8,881 nt of DNA. Origin: Porticoccaceae bacterium (GTDB taxonomy: Bacteria > Pseudomonadota > Gammaproteobacteria > Pseudomonadales > Porticoccaceae). Under the pieces are notes generated by a model that had not been told where the DNA came from, ran no database searches, and saw only the letters and a list, made by a program, of their open reading frames with translations. Numbering within the stretch: the stretch's first letter is position 1; each line of letters opens with the position of its first letter. Below, one piece after another: positions 1 to 7,101 of this stretch. The stretch lies in contig PCDB01000059.1 in the NCBI GenBank assembly GCA_002591625.1, forward strand, positions 27,147 to 36,027, given 5' to 3'. Position numbers and translations under genes: made by a program.

Positions 1-104
1 AGAGAATATATGAGCTTTAACACACGCACAATTTTTATTTAATATATTAATTCGATGACCGATACACCGCATTTGCCATCGAATAGCAGAACCTAGTACT
101 GAGA

Positions 105-127
105 CTAAAGAGGCGATGCTAGATCGC
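105..127 (-). terminator. weak candidate terminator after the sit operon
   Basis: Reading the minus strand past the last permease stop, GCGAT and ATCGC form a 5-bp stem around a 5-base loop (113-127), followed by CTCTTTAG. The position, about 20 bases after the stop, is right for an operon terminator, but the stem is short and the T-tract is interrupted, so it may be incidental. The remaining bases down to position 1 are AT-rich and hold no gene I can support. Confidence 0.3.
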
Positions 128-148
128 ATTGACAAAATCTGAATCTGT

Positions 149-1036
149 TCACGACGAAGGTTGGATCTTCTCCGGGTTTGCTTTACTCAAATGAGAACCG
201 AATTTAGCGTCACTCCTATAGCTATTGAAACAAAAGACACAAATAAAAACTAAGGTCATCAAAATGATGATGGTTGGTGCCGGAGCGCTATCAATAAAAA
301 AACTTAAATAAACCCCAGCCAATGAACATGTAAGTGACACTCCAACGGAAATCGCAACCATTGATCGAAATTCGGCGGTCAACAGCAGCGCAGTCGCCCC
401 AGGTGTTATTAGCATGGCTATAACCAAGATCATGCCTACGGCCTTCAATGCTCCCACAATTGTCATGGAAAGAATGGACAAGAGCCCGTAATGAATCATC
501 GACACAGGCAACCCGATAGCCTTTGCATGTTGCTGGTCAAAAATAAAAACAACCAAATCACGGCCCTTGTATATGAGGAAGCCAAGCACAAATGCAGCAA
601 TCAATCCCGCATCAATGATGTCGCGCCAACTAATCCCAAGGATATCTCCAAACAAAATATGGTCCAGATGAACTTCTGTCTCAATTTTTGTCATTAACAC
701 CAAGCCGAGCGCAAACATTGACGAAAAAACTACTCCCATCACCGTATCTTCCTTTAAACGGCTATTTCGTTTCAAAAATCCGGTACACAAAGCACAAAAT
801 ATACCGGCAGTGAAAGCCCCAATAACGAAAGAGACGCCGGCCAAATAAGCTAGAACAACGCCGGGCAAGACTGAATGAGAGATAGCATCGCCCATTAATG
901 ACCATCCTTTTAATACCAAAAAGCAAGAAAGAATAGATGTTGGTATCGCCACTAAAAAAACTATCGCAAATGCCTGTAGCATGAAAGTAAAGTCAAACGG
1001 CTGCAAGAGCACACTCATTGGAAAAGCTTCTATCAT
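149..1036 (-). CDS. sitD: Mn/Fe ABC transporter permease, SitD-type
   Basis: Inner-membrane permease of the ABC-3 (ZnuB/MntB/SitC-SitD) family, expected to form a heterodimeric Mn2+/Fe2+ channel with the permease encoded just upstream. The 295-residue product is almost wholly hydrophobic, with about eight or nine membrane segments. It carries the family motif SLMGDAISHSVLPGV near residues 46-60 and a cytoplasmic coupling stretch, DQQHAKAIGL, about residues 166-175, where the ATPase should dock. Its ATG overlaps the upstream stop codon as TAATG and has a strong Shine-Dalgarno GAGGGG eight bases ahead, so the start is well supported and translation is probably coupled. It is the last gene of the operon and ends with TGA. 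Family and role are secure. The exact metal is inferred from the binding protein, and the SitD label rests on gene order. Confidence 0.9.
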   Translation of the reverse strand: MIEAFPMSVLLQPFDFTFMLQAFAIVFLVAIPTSILSCFLVLKGWSLMGDAISHSVLPGVVLAYLAGVSFVIGAFTAGIFCALCTGFLKRNSRLKEDTVMGVVFSSMFALGLVLMTKIETEVHLDHILFGDILGISWRDIIDAGLIAAFVLGFLIYKGRDLVVFIFDQQHAKAIGLPVSMIHYGLLSILSMTIVGALKAVGMILVIAMLITPGATALLLTAEFRSMVAISVGVSLTCSLAGVYLSFFIDSAPAPTIIILMTLVFICVFCFNSYRSDAKFGSHLSKANPEKIQPSS

Positions 1037-1920
1037 TAATGAATCCCCTCACCGGGGGGATTTATACTTGCACTGTTGTGCAAACCATCTGCGCTACGAG
1101 AACGAGCAGCTAGGTAACCGTACTTGGGCGCTATCAAAAAAACGGCCATAAAAATTGCCGCCTGCATTAATACGATGACGCCTCCAGTAGCGCCATCTAA
1201 AAAAAAGCTCAAATACGCTCCAACTGAGGAGGTGCCAGCTCCAATTACCACGCTGATAGAAATGATCCGGCCAAATCTGTCACTTATCAAGTAGGCAGTG
1301 GCGCCTGGGGTGATAACCATTGCTATCACCAAAAATGCACCCACTGTCTGCAGGGCTGCCACGGTACACGCGGACAGTAAAATAAAAAATAGCATTTTTA
1401 TGTGGTCAGGGTTTAAACCAATACTCTTTGCATGATTTTCATCAAAAAAAACCACCAGAATGTCTTTCCATCTCCAAACCAATATGGCTAAAGACACAGT
1501 GCTAATTATCAGCAGTTGCAGAGAATCTTCCGGACTAATAGATAAAATATTGCCAAGCACTATGGTCGTGACATCGACAGACACTGGGGAAATTGAGACC
1601 ATGAATAAACCCAAACCGAAGAATGAGCTAAAAATAAGCCCGATAATGGCATCCTCTTTCAATTTTGAACGACGGCTCAAAAAGAGCATGGTGCTTGCTG
1701 CTAGACCTCCTGAAAAGAAAGCTCCGAGGGCAAATGGCAAGCCCAGCATGTAGGCTCCGGCCACGCCAGGCACGATCGAATGCGACAGCGCGTCCCCCAT
1801 CAGGGACCAACCTTTCAGCATCAAATAAGCACTCAAGAAACCACAAACACCACCAACCAAACCACTTACTACGATCGCGCTGACCATATACTGATAATTA
1901 AATGGTGCAAGCCAGTCCAC
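1036..1920 (-). CDS. sitC: Mn/Fe ABC transporter permease, SitC-type
   Basis: First of the two inner-membrane permeases of the metal importer, again ABC-3 family, 294 residues with about eight or nine hydrophobic helices. The conserved SLMGDALSHSIVPGV lies near residues 39-53, and the ATPase-contact stretch DENHAKSIGL occurs mid-protein. The start is GTG. The next ATG is codon 12, but the residues between (WLAPFNYQYM) fit the usual N-terminus of this family, a short amphipathic lead before helix 1, so GTG is preferred. A modest GGA-type ribosome site lies about nine bases upstream. The GTG is 6 bases after the ATPase stop, and the TAA stop overlaps the next start by one base. The two permeases are clearly paralogous, as is usual for SitC/SitD-type pairs. 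Confidence 0.9.
   Translation of the reverse strand: MDWLAPFNYQYMVSAIVVSGLVGGVCGFLSAYLMLKGWSLMGDALSHSIVPGVAGAYMLGLPFALGAFFSGGLAASTMLFLSRRSKLKEDAIIGLIFSSFFGLGLFMVSISPVSVDVTTIVLGNILSISPEDSLQLLIISTVSLAILVWRWKDILVVFFDENHAKSIGLNPDHIKMLFFILLSACTVAALQTVGAFLVIAMVITPGATAYLISDRFGRIISISVVIGAGTSSVGAYLSFFLDGATGGVIVLMQAAIFMAVFLIAPKYGYLAARSRSADGLHNSASINPPGEGIH
1045..1050 (-). promoter_or_regulatory. Shine-Dalgarno site for sitD
   Basis: On the minus strand GAGGGG sits eight bases before the ATG at 1036. It is the best ribosome binding site in the operon and fixes the sitD start at the TAATG overlap rather than at the internal Met7. Confidence 0.7.
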
Positions 1921-1926
1921 TATTCT

Positions 1927-2823
1927 CTATCCGTCAGTATCCGCTGGATTAGTTTTTATCCATTTAACCGGCGTCGGGCAAGGTAAGAACTTTTCGACGT
2001 CAGCCTCTCCATATAGCACTACTGGTCTCTCGTCATCAGATAAGACAGTAACCTGACGACTGTCATCATCATCATGAAGCTCTTTTCCAGTCAGCACAAA
2101 GCGTCTCAAAACTCCTCCAAAAGCCAGCTGAAGATTATCTTGCGTAAATACTTCACGAGTTTCGCCAGCTGCTAGAACCATCCCGTTTATTAAAACAGCT
2201 CTATCACAAAACTCGGGCACACTTCCCAAGTTGTGAGTTGAGACCAATATGACTTTGCCATCTTCCCGCATGTCCTTAAGTAGAGACATGATCTGCTCTT
2301 CAGTATTGACATCAATCCCTGTAAATGGCTCGTCTAGCAGCACAACTTCACTCTCTTGAGCCAGCGCTCGAGCCAAAAAGACTCTCTTCTTCTGTCCTCC
2401 TGACAACTCGCCGATTTGACGACGCCGCAGTTCATAAATTCCAACGCGCTTCAATGCCGAAGTAACTTTTTCATGATCTTGAGACCTGGCCACTCTGAAC
2501 ATGTTCATATGGCCATAGCGGCCCATCATAACCACATCTTCGACCAAAACTGGAAAATTCCAATCAATGTCTTCAGACTGAGGTACATAGGCGACCTGAT
2601 TCGCTTTCATTGCTGCAGATACGCTCTGCCCTAAGATCTGAACGGAGCCCTTAGCCAAGTTCACTAGGCCCATTAGTGATTTGAAAAGGGTGGATTTACC
2701 GCTACCATTTACGCCCACTAGAGCAGTTATCGATCCAAGTGGCAAACTGAAAGTTGTGTCCCAAATAGCGGTGTGACCATTGTTATACGTCACTGTTACA
2801 TCCTTGATGTCAAGCCCAATCAT
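1927..2823 (-). CDS. sitB: Mn/Fe ABC transporter ATP-binding protein, SitB-type
   Basis: Cytoplasmic ATPase that powers the metal importer. All nucleotide-binding motifs are present in order: Walker A GVNGSGKS (residues 37-44), Q-loop Gln82 in [10 protein letters not shown], signature LSGGQ (140-144), Walker B ending in Asp164-Glu165 (VVLLDEP), and the switch His197 in STHNLG. The YVPQ..DIDW and [12 protein letters not shown] wording is typical of metal-type ABC ATPases. At 298 residues it is longer than the 250 or so of many relatives. The extra C-terminal part contains an acidic stretch, HDDDD (250-254), and a [11 protein letters not shown] segment, which I believe is shared by part of the SitB/YfeB branch. 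The ATG overlaps the preceding TGA as ATGA (4-base overlap), indicating coupled translation. The fold and activity look intact. Confidence 0.92.
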   Translation of the reverse strand: MIGLDIKDVTVTYNNGHTAIWDTTFSLPLGSITALVGVNGSGKSTLFKSLMGLVNLAKGSVQILGQSVSAAMKANQVAYVPQSEDIDWNFPVLVEDVVMMGRYGHMNMFRVARSQDHEKVTSALKRVGIYELRRRQIGELSGGQKKRVFLARALAQESEVVLLDEPFTGIDVNTEEQIMSLLKDMREDGKVILVSTHNLGSVPEFCDRAVLINGMVLAAGETREVFTQDNLQLAFGGVLRRFVLTGKELHDDDDSRQVTVLSDDERPVVLYGEADVEKFLPCPTPVKWIKTNPADTDG

Positions 2824-3734
2824 TGATCCAAACCATCAGCTATTGTAAGCAACGTAATTTTCATTAAATCTATGTAGGTAGGAACAGGCCCATCTGGACC
2901 GCTCAATGAATCTACGTAAAGAACACCAGCATACTTCGCACCGGTCTCCCGAGCGACCTGCCTAGCCGGCTTAGATGACACAGTGCTCTCGCTGAACACA
3001 GCTATTATCTGGTGCTTTCGAACACGATCTATGACCCTACGAACCTGCTGCGGCGTGCCCTGGCCATCTGCGTTAATGGGCCACAGAAACAGCTCTTGCA
3101 GAGAATAGTCTCTAGCGAGGTAACTGAAAGCTCCCTCACTGGTAACGAGCCATCTGTTTTTCTCCGGCAACCTTTCAAGACGTTTCCTAAGGGGTTCTAT
3201 CGAGGCCTTCAACTGAGCACTATACCGCTTTGCATTGGCATCATAAATTGCTGCGTTCGTACCATCTAGCTCTATCAAAGCTTGACGAATATTATCTATG
3301 TATATCAATGCATTTTCGAGCGACATCCACGCATGAGGATTCGGTTTGCCGAGATATGGGCCTCCAGAGATACTTATTGGCTGAACGCCACTAGATACCT
3401 CAATTTTGGGAATGTCCTTGAAGTTTTTGAAAAAGCGGTCAAACCACAGTTCCAGATTCAGCCCGTTATACAAGATCAAGTCGGCGTCATGCACGCGACG
3501 GATATCGCTGGGCGTTGTCTGATAATTATGGATTTCCGCATTAGGTTTTGTTATCGATTCTACTATAGCGGCATCTCCCGCAACGTTTCGCGCCATATCT
3601 GCGATAACGGTGAAAGTAGTGGCTACCTTGAGTTTTTCCCCAGAAAAGGCAGCAGTCCAACCGGATTGAAATAAAAATACGATAAACAAGATCGTTAAAG
3701 ATTTCCCTCGATTTCGATGATTAGAAGACAACAC
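2820..3734 (-). CDS. sitA: periplasmic Mn/Fe-binding protein, SitA-type
   Basis: Periplasmic solute-binding protein of the cluster A-I metal family (SitA/YfeA/PsaA/MntC type), which captures the metal and delivers it to the permeases. The four expected ligands can be seen, numbered from the TTG at 3749: His74 (EIHNYQ), His139 (NPHAW), Glu205 (TSEGAF) and Asp280 (YVDSL). The His-His-Glu-Asp set marks Mn/Fe binders, whereas zinc-specific ZnuA proteins use a third His and a His-rich loop, absent here. A signal peptide (Arg/Lys-rich start, then [13 protein letters not shown]) precedes the mature part. The frame opens with TTG at 3749 (309 aa), but a GTG at 3734 has AGGT six bases upstream, so I prefer GTG (304 aa). 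A TTG at 3731 is also possible. It is first in the operon, with a promoter close upstream. Confidence 0.9.
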   Translation of the reverse strand: MLSSNHRNRGKSLTILFIVFLFQSGWTAAFSGEKLKVATTFTVIADMARNVAGDAAIVESITKPNAEIHNYQTTPSDIRRVHDADLILYNGLNLELWFDRFFKNFKDIPKIEVSSGVQPISISGGPYLGKPNPHAWMSLENALIYIDNIRQALIELDGTNAAIYDANAKRYSAQLKASIEPLRKRLERLPEKNRWLVTSEGAFSYLARDYSLQELFLWPINADGQGTPQQVRRVIDRVRKHQIIAVFSESTVSSKPARQVARETGAKYAGVLYVDSLSGPDGPVPTYIDLMKITLLTIADGLDQ

Positions 3735-3740
3735 GTTTAG

Positions 3741-3744
3741 ACCT
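3741..3744 (-). promoter_or_regulatory. Shine-Dalgarno that decides the sitA start
   Basis: AGGT on the minus strand lies six bases before GTG 3734 and nine before TTG 3731. No comparable purine-rich site precedes the more upstream TTG 3749. This is why the shorter sitA start is chosen. The site is short, so the choice is moderate only. Confidence 0.45.
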
Positions 3745-3780
3745 AGCAATTTTCAAAAACAAATGACAGGAAGTTTGCTG

Positions 3781-3809
3781 ATAATATTGGGTAAACACCA
3801 TCCTACCAA
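3781..3809 (-). promoter_or_regulatory. candidate sigma70 promoter of the sit operon
   Basis: On the minus strand TTGGTA (3809-3804) and TATTAT (3786-3781) are separated by exactly 17 bases. They match the -35 and -10 consensus at four and five of six positions. Transcription would begin near 3774, giving a leader of about 40 bases before the GTG start. The spacer is flanked by an imperfect inverted repeat (TTGG-GTA with TACCAA, plus-strand 3787-3809) placed where a repressor could act. The operator reading is inference. Confidence 0.55.
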
Positions 3810-4020
3810 TTACATTTTAAGATCTAGCATCGTATGTGGCGGCGAAGGCATTGTTTTAATTATTTTCTGATATGAATACTAGAATCATTTCATCTCGCAT
3901 GGTTGATCATACACCAGCACGCTCTTCGGAATGAAGTACTTTATTTTGGATACACCCCAAAAAGACCCTGTTTTGCTCAAACTGAGAAACCCCTCTTAAA
4001 CTAGACATCCCCCACCTGAC

Positions 4021-4049
4021 AGGCTAACATCGTGGATTAAGCCTTTTTT
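4021..4049 (+). terminator. hairpin plus T-run, possible terminator or attenuator
   Basis: AGGCT (4021-4025) can pair with AGCCT (4040-4044), and two further A-T pairs form inside a one-base bulge around a loop of about nine bases. Six T residues follow (4044-4049). No plus-strand gene ends upstream, so if real it would end a small RNA or attenuate the receptor leader. The stem is short, so chance is a fair alternative. Confidence 0.3.
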
Positions 4050-4131
4050 AGGCCTGAATAAGCTGGTTTCCACCAATTACTCTATGCTCAAATTGTAGGA
4101 ACCATTAAAATTAAATCAATAATGTAGGGAT

Positions 4132-4137
4132 GGAGAG
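4132..4137 (+). promoter_or_regulatory. Shine-Dalgarno of the TonB-dependent receptor gene
   Basis: GGAGAG lies six bases before the ATG at 4144, a near-consensus ribosome site. It sets the start directly before a signal peptide, and shows that the interrupted receptor gene still has a normal translation start. Confidence 0.75.
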
Positions 4138-4143
4138 AAGCAT

Positions 4144-6300
4144 ATGAGCACCAATCCAATAAAAAAATATTTTGCGCTAGTTGCATCTGCTATTGCCTTT
4201 GGGGCTGGTGTGTCTGCACCTGCAGTTGCCCAAGATGGTGCAAAGCTAGATGAGATTATCGTAACTGCTCGTAAAAGAGAAGAGAGCCTAACAGATGTTC
4301 CAGAGTCAGTAGTTGCTATATCAGGAGAGACAATCGTCCGACAGAACATGAAAACCTTGGATAAGATTGGCATGACTGTTCCCAATTTCAACCTCAACAC
4401 AAGATCAGATGGATACCCGAACGTTACCATGAGAGGCCTAGGCGCATTCAGTCTGACCCAGGGCGTCGGATTTTATCTCGACGATGTCCAACTCATCTCC
4501 GACCCTTCTTCAAGATTCGGTGACCTAGAACGAGTTGAGGTGCTGAAGGGACCACAAGGCGTTATGTATGGGGGCAACAACATCGGTGGTGCAGTGAAAT
4601 TTGTAACGAAGTGACCATCGCCCGAAGCTGTATCGGGTAACATAAAACTGATGGCGGGCCAGCAGAGCTCGACTGACTTTGAGGGTTCCATCAACATTCC
4701 GTTAAGCGACGATTGGGCTATGCGTGCATTCGCATACATGCGAGAAGATGACGGGTTTATGTACAATATTACAACCGACGACGACGAGATTGCTGGGTAC
4801 AAAGAAAAGGGTGGAAGAATCCAACTAGCGGGTCCTCTCTCGGACGATGTGTCGCTGTATGCTGCTGTTCGCTTCAATGAGTGGGATGGCCACAACAACA
4901 ATTGGGTCAGAGAAGCCGGCGGGATCCAACCACGCGACTTTCAGTACAATTATGTGTCCGACATTGATAGCCCGTCAAAAAGCGAGAAGGAAACCACTGG
5001 TGCTCATCTAGAACTGTTGTGGGAAAACGATGGTTTTGATGTTACCTACATTGGCTCCTACACCGAAACAGAGGCTGATCGCCCTGTCGATGTAGATCTA
5101 GTTTACGAATTATGGTTTGACGGCCATCAAGTGGAGGACTTTGAAACCAGCTCCCATGAGCTCCGCTTTTCCTCTAATTCAGATGGAAATTTGCAATGGC
5201 AGGCAGGTCTTTACACGCTCACTTTTGAAAAATCAGAGCGATCTACACAAACTTTTGGGCTCTGGACTGGTGCGGGGGTTCCAATTACTATCAGAAGCGC
5301 TTGGTATGATGCCGAAAGAGAGCATACCGCCGCTTTTGGTAACTTGAGCTATCAGTCGGGTCCATGGTCAATCGATTTTGGGGTGCGAGCCGATTCTTGG
5401 GAAAATTCTATGCAGGTGGTTGATATAGAAACTAATGGCAAAATCGTTGATAACATGATCGACGGAACTGAAGTTATGCCTCGGTTGTCTATATCGCGCG
5501 CACTGAACAACGATTCAATGCTTTATATGACCGCCTCCCAGGGTTACGAGCCAGGCGGTGTTGGCTATGAACCCATGATCGTAGATGCCAACGGCGTCCC
5601 CCAGAGATTGCCAGTATGGGAGAAGGAAGAAGCGCTTCAAGTCGAGTTTGGTTGGAAGGGCACCTTTGGAGACGGCAGAGGCACCGCAGCCATCGCGGCT
5701 TTCTGGATTGACTATGATGATAGAATCTTCACTGGAGTTGTGACAGAACCCGATGGCTCTATATATGAGCAAATGACAAACGTCGGAGACTCTGAGCAAA
5801 CCGGCTTGGAACTTGAGTTGGCTGTGCAGGCCACAGACAACCTCCTTTTGTCAGGAGCGATCGGGTTTTTGGAAGCAGAGTGGGATGATGGCACCATTAT
5901 TGGTGGTGTTGACATGAGTGGCACAACCCCATCAGGGGCTGTAGATGACGGAATGGCATTGGCGGCGAACTATGCCAGACCTATGGGAAATGGTGTGGAT
6001 TTTGTTTTTGACCTACAGATAAATTATCGTGGCACTATGCGCACGATGCCACCCGGCTCGCCTCTTGACAATGACGACTACCAAACTGTAAACGTGGCTA
6101 CTGGGTTTAGAACGGACAGCTGGGAGATTATATTGCATGCCGAGAATTTGACCGATGAAAAGTACTATCACGATGTGGAAAATAATTTCCCTAATCTGGG
6201 TCCTAATGGCATATTCGATGATGCCTCGGACCCCCTGATGATTCTGGGAACCGCTGGGCTACCACGTCTGATATCGGTAAGTGCGAGGTACCAGTTCTAA
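4144..6300 (+). pseudogene. TonB-dependent outer-membrane receptor interrupted by an in-frame TGA
   Basis: TonB-dependent receptors are outer-membrane beta barrels with an N-terminal plug that import iron chelates, vitamins or other ligands using TonB energy. Visible in order: a signal peptide with likely cleavage after APAVA (residue 29), a TonB-box-like LDEIIVTARK (35-44), a plug domain with DVPESVVAIS and the hallmark VEVLKGPQGVMYG, then barrel strands and a C-terminal NLTDEKYY and ISVSARYQF ending in Phe. Codon 157 (4612-4614) is TGA, at the plug/barrel junction where relatives read VTK-x-PSPE. The same frame then runs 561 sense codons to TAA at 6298, so the two frames (4144-4614; internal ATG at 4651) are one 718-codon gene. 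The ATG at 4651 lies in the first barrel strand and has no ribosome site. One C-to-T change of a CGA Arg codon would explain it. A base-call error is the main alternative. Substrate unknown; it is divergent from a Mn/Fe importer. Confidence 0.85.
4612..4614 (+). other. premature TGA stop codon, codon 157
   Basis: In-frame TGA between AAG (Lys156) and CCA (Pro158), next base C. Translation stopping here would give a 156-residue secreted plug with no barrel. TGA is used as a true stop by sitA and sitD in this window, and Trp is encoded by TGG in the receptor, so a recoded genetic code is unlikely. No further stop or frameshift follows before 6298. Confidence 0.9.
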
Positions 6301-6322
6301 TAAAAAATTCAGTTGATTTAAA

Positions 6323-6351
6323 GGCGCCATAGAGTTATGGCGCCTTTTTTT
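6323..6351 (+). terminator. rho-independent terminator after the receptor gene
   Basis: GGCGCCAT (6323-6330) pairs perfectly over 8 bp with ATGGCGCC (6337-6344) around a six-base loop, followed by seven T residues (6345-6351). It begins 22 bases after the receptor's tandem stops TAATAA. On the other strand the stem is followed by only TTTAAAT, so termination of the converging gene would be weaker. That gene's TAA stop (6337-6335) lies at the loop edge, and its last codons (QKKAP) are read from the T-tract and the 3' arm. Confidence 0.9.
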
Positions 6352-7072
6352 GTATGGCCTCAAATTGAGCTGAAAAAGCATAGGTGAGAGAATATGTACT
6401 AACAATGCTTATCAAGACAATCACTTTCTGTATGCTTGCCTGATTCACCATCTCAATCTCACTGTCCAGAGCACTGCCACTAGTCAACTGATAAATAACA
6501 TAACCCGTGACCGAGACAAGATAGGCAATTGTTATTAGTGTGAATGAGTTTTGCACAGCGCTCCTATATATGACGATGACATACAAAAAGGCTCCAGGAA
6601 CGAGCAAGCGAAAAGCATTTGATGCGAAAAAGATATGGAGATCTGTAAACAAATCATAGGGGGTCAAGCCGACTCCTGCAAAAAAAACCATTCCTATCAC
6701 GAAAAAGCACGAACCTGCGATCGCTAACCGGTGCCCTAATTGGTCACCGATGAAGAGTTTTGGCACGAATAGAAAACTCACTCCAACGGCCGAGAAACAA
6801 AATACAGCCATGTTGAAAAAGAAAGAGGAGAGAAAATTTTGATCTCCGGATCTAGCTGAGTAGCCACCTAAGTCACTCAGAAAGTTATGAGTGAAAGAAT
6901 ATCCTAGTTGATTGGGATCATGGATGTTACCTCCAGGATAAAAGTACATAGCGATAGCTACACAAAGGAGAAAGAAAAGACTCACGAAACGCATAATCGT
7001 CACTGACCAAAAATATCGGTAATCCATTCCTAGCAATGACTGAGCTGGTGAATCTTTCTTGACAATTTCCAT
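6335..7072 (-). CDS. DUF998-like six-helix membrane protein
   Basis: A 245-residue inner-membrane protein of unknown function. About six hydrophobic segments are visible, roughly at residues 23-46, 83-107, 114-138, 143-168, 176-196 and 215-235. Two conserved-looking loops match what I know of the DUF998 family: HNFLSDLG (62-69) after helix 1, and a GLTPYDLFTDLH segment (135-146) after helix 3. No enzyme can be assigned to that family from sequence. The ATG is well set by AGGA five bases upstream. It starts 29 bases after the photolyase stop on the same strand, so the two are probably co-transcribed, suggesting a shared trigger such as light or UV stress. Its 3' end runs into the terminator hairpin of the converging receptor gene. 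Family assignment is moderate; function unknown. Confidence 0.7.
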   Translation of the reverse strand: MEIVKKDSPAQSLLGMDYRYFWSVTIMRFVSLFFLLCVAIAMYFYPGGNIHDPNQLGYSFTHNFLSDLGGYSARSGDQNFLSSFFFNMAVFCFSAVGVSFLFVPKLFIGDQLGHRLAIAGSCFFVIGMVFFAGVGLTPYDLFTDLHIFFASNAFRLLVPGAFLYVIVIYRSAVQNSFTLITIAYLVSVTGYVIYQLTSGSALDSEIEMVNQASIQKVIVLISIVSTYSLTYAFSAQFEAIQKKAP

Positions 7073-7101
7073 TTTTTTCCTAGGCCATGCGAAGATAAGA
7101 C

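Larger units (their letters stand above)
3735..4143. other. divergent intergenic region between sitA and the TonB receptor
   Basis: About 400 bases with no open frame worth calling on either strand. Its sitA-proximal end holds a good minus-strand promoter. Its middle is AT-rich (about 3850-3900). Positions 4021-4049 form a plus-strand hairpin followed by six T residues. The last 15 bases carry the receptor's ribosome site. I could not pick a convincing plus-strand promoter: the boxes I tried matched only three of six bases each. I found no clear Fur, Zur, Mur or MntR operator and no match to the yybP-ykoY manganese riboswitch core. Confidence 0.6.

Noticed and set aside
1460..1753. 97-codon open frame on the plus strand inside sitC
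   Set aside because: Antisense shadow of a clear permease gene; no family features.
3282..3674. 130-codon open frame on the plus strand
   Set aside because: It lies antisense inside sitA, has no recognisable domain or ribosome site, and its composition reflects the complement of a real gene.
3735..3775. Manganese (yybP-ykoY) riboswitch ahead of sitA
   Set aside because: The leader from the predicted start is only about 40 bases and lacks the conserved core sequences.
3874..3892. Fur-box-like stretch around AATCATTTC
   Set aside because: Only about 11 of 19 positions agree with the classical consensus in an AT-rich region, and it is about 250 bases from the receptor start; not enough to call.
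4612..4614. TGA read as selenocysteine or tryptophan
   Set aside because: sitA and sitD end with TGA, Trp is TGG in the receptor, no Sec-insertion hairpin is evident next to the codon, and receptors do not use Sec.
4651..6300. A separate 549-residue gene starting at ATG 4651
   Set aside because: It is in the same frame as the upstream receptor fragment, starts inside the first barrel strand, lacks a ribosome site and signal peptide, and is explained by the TGA at 4612.
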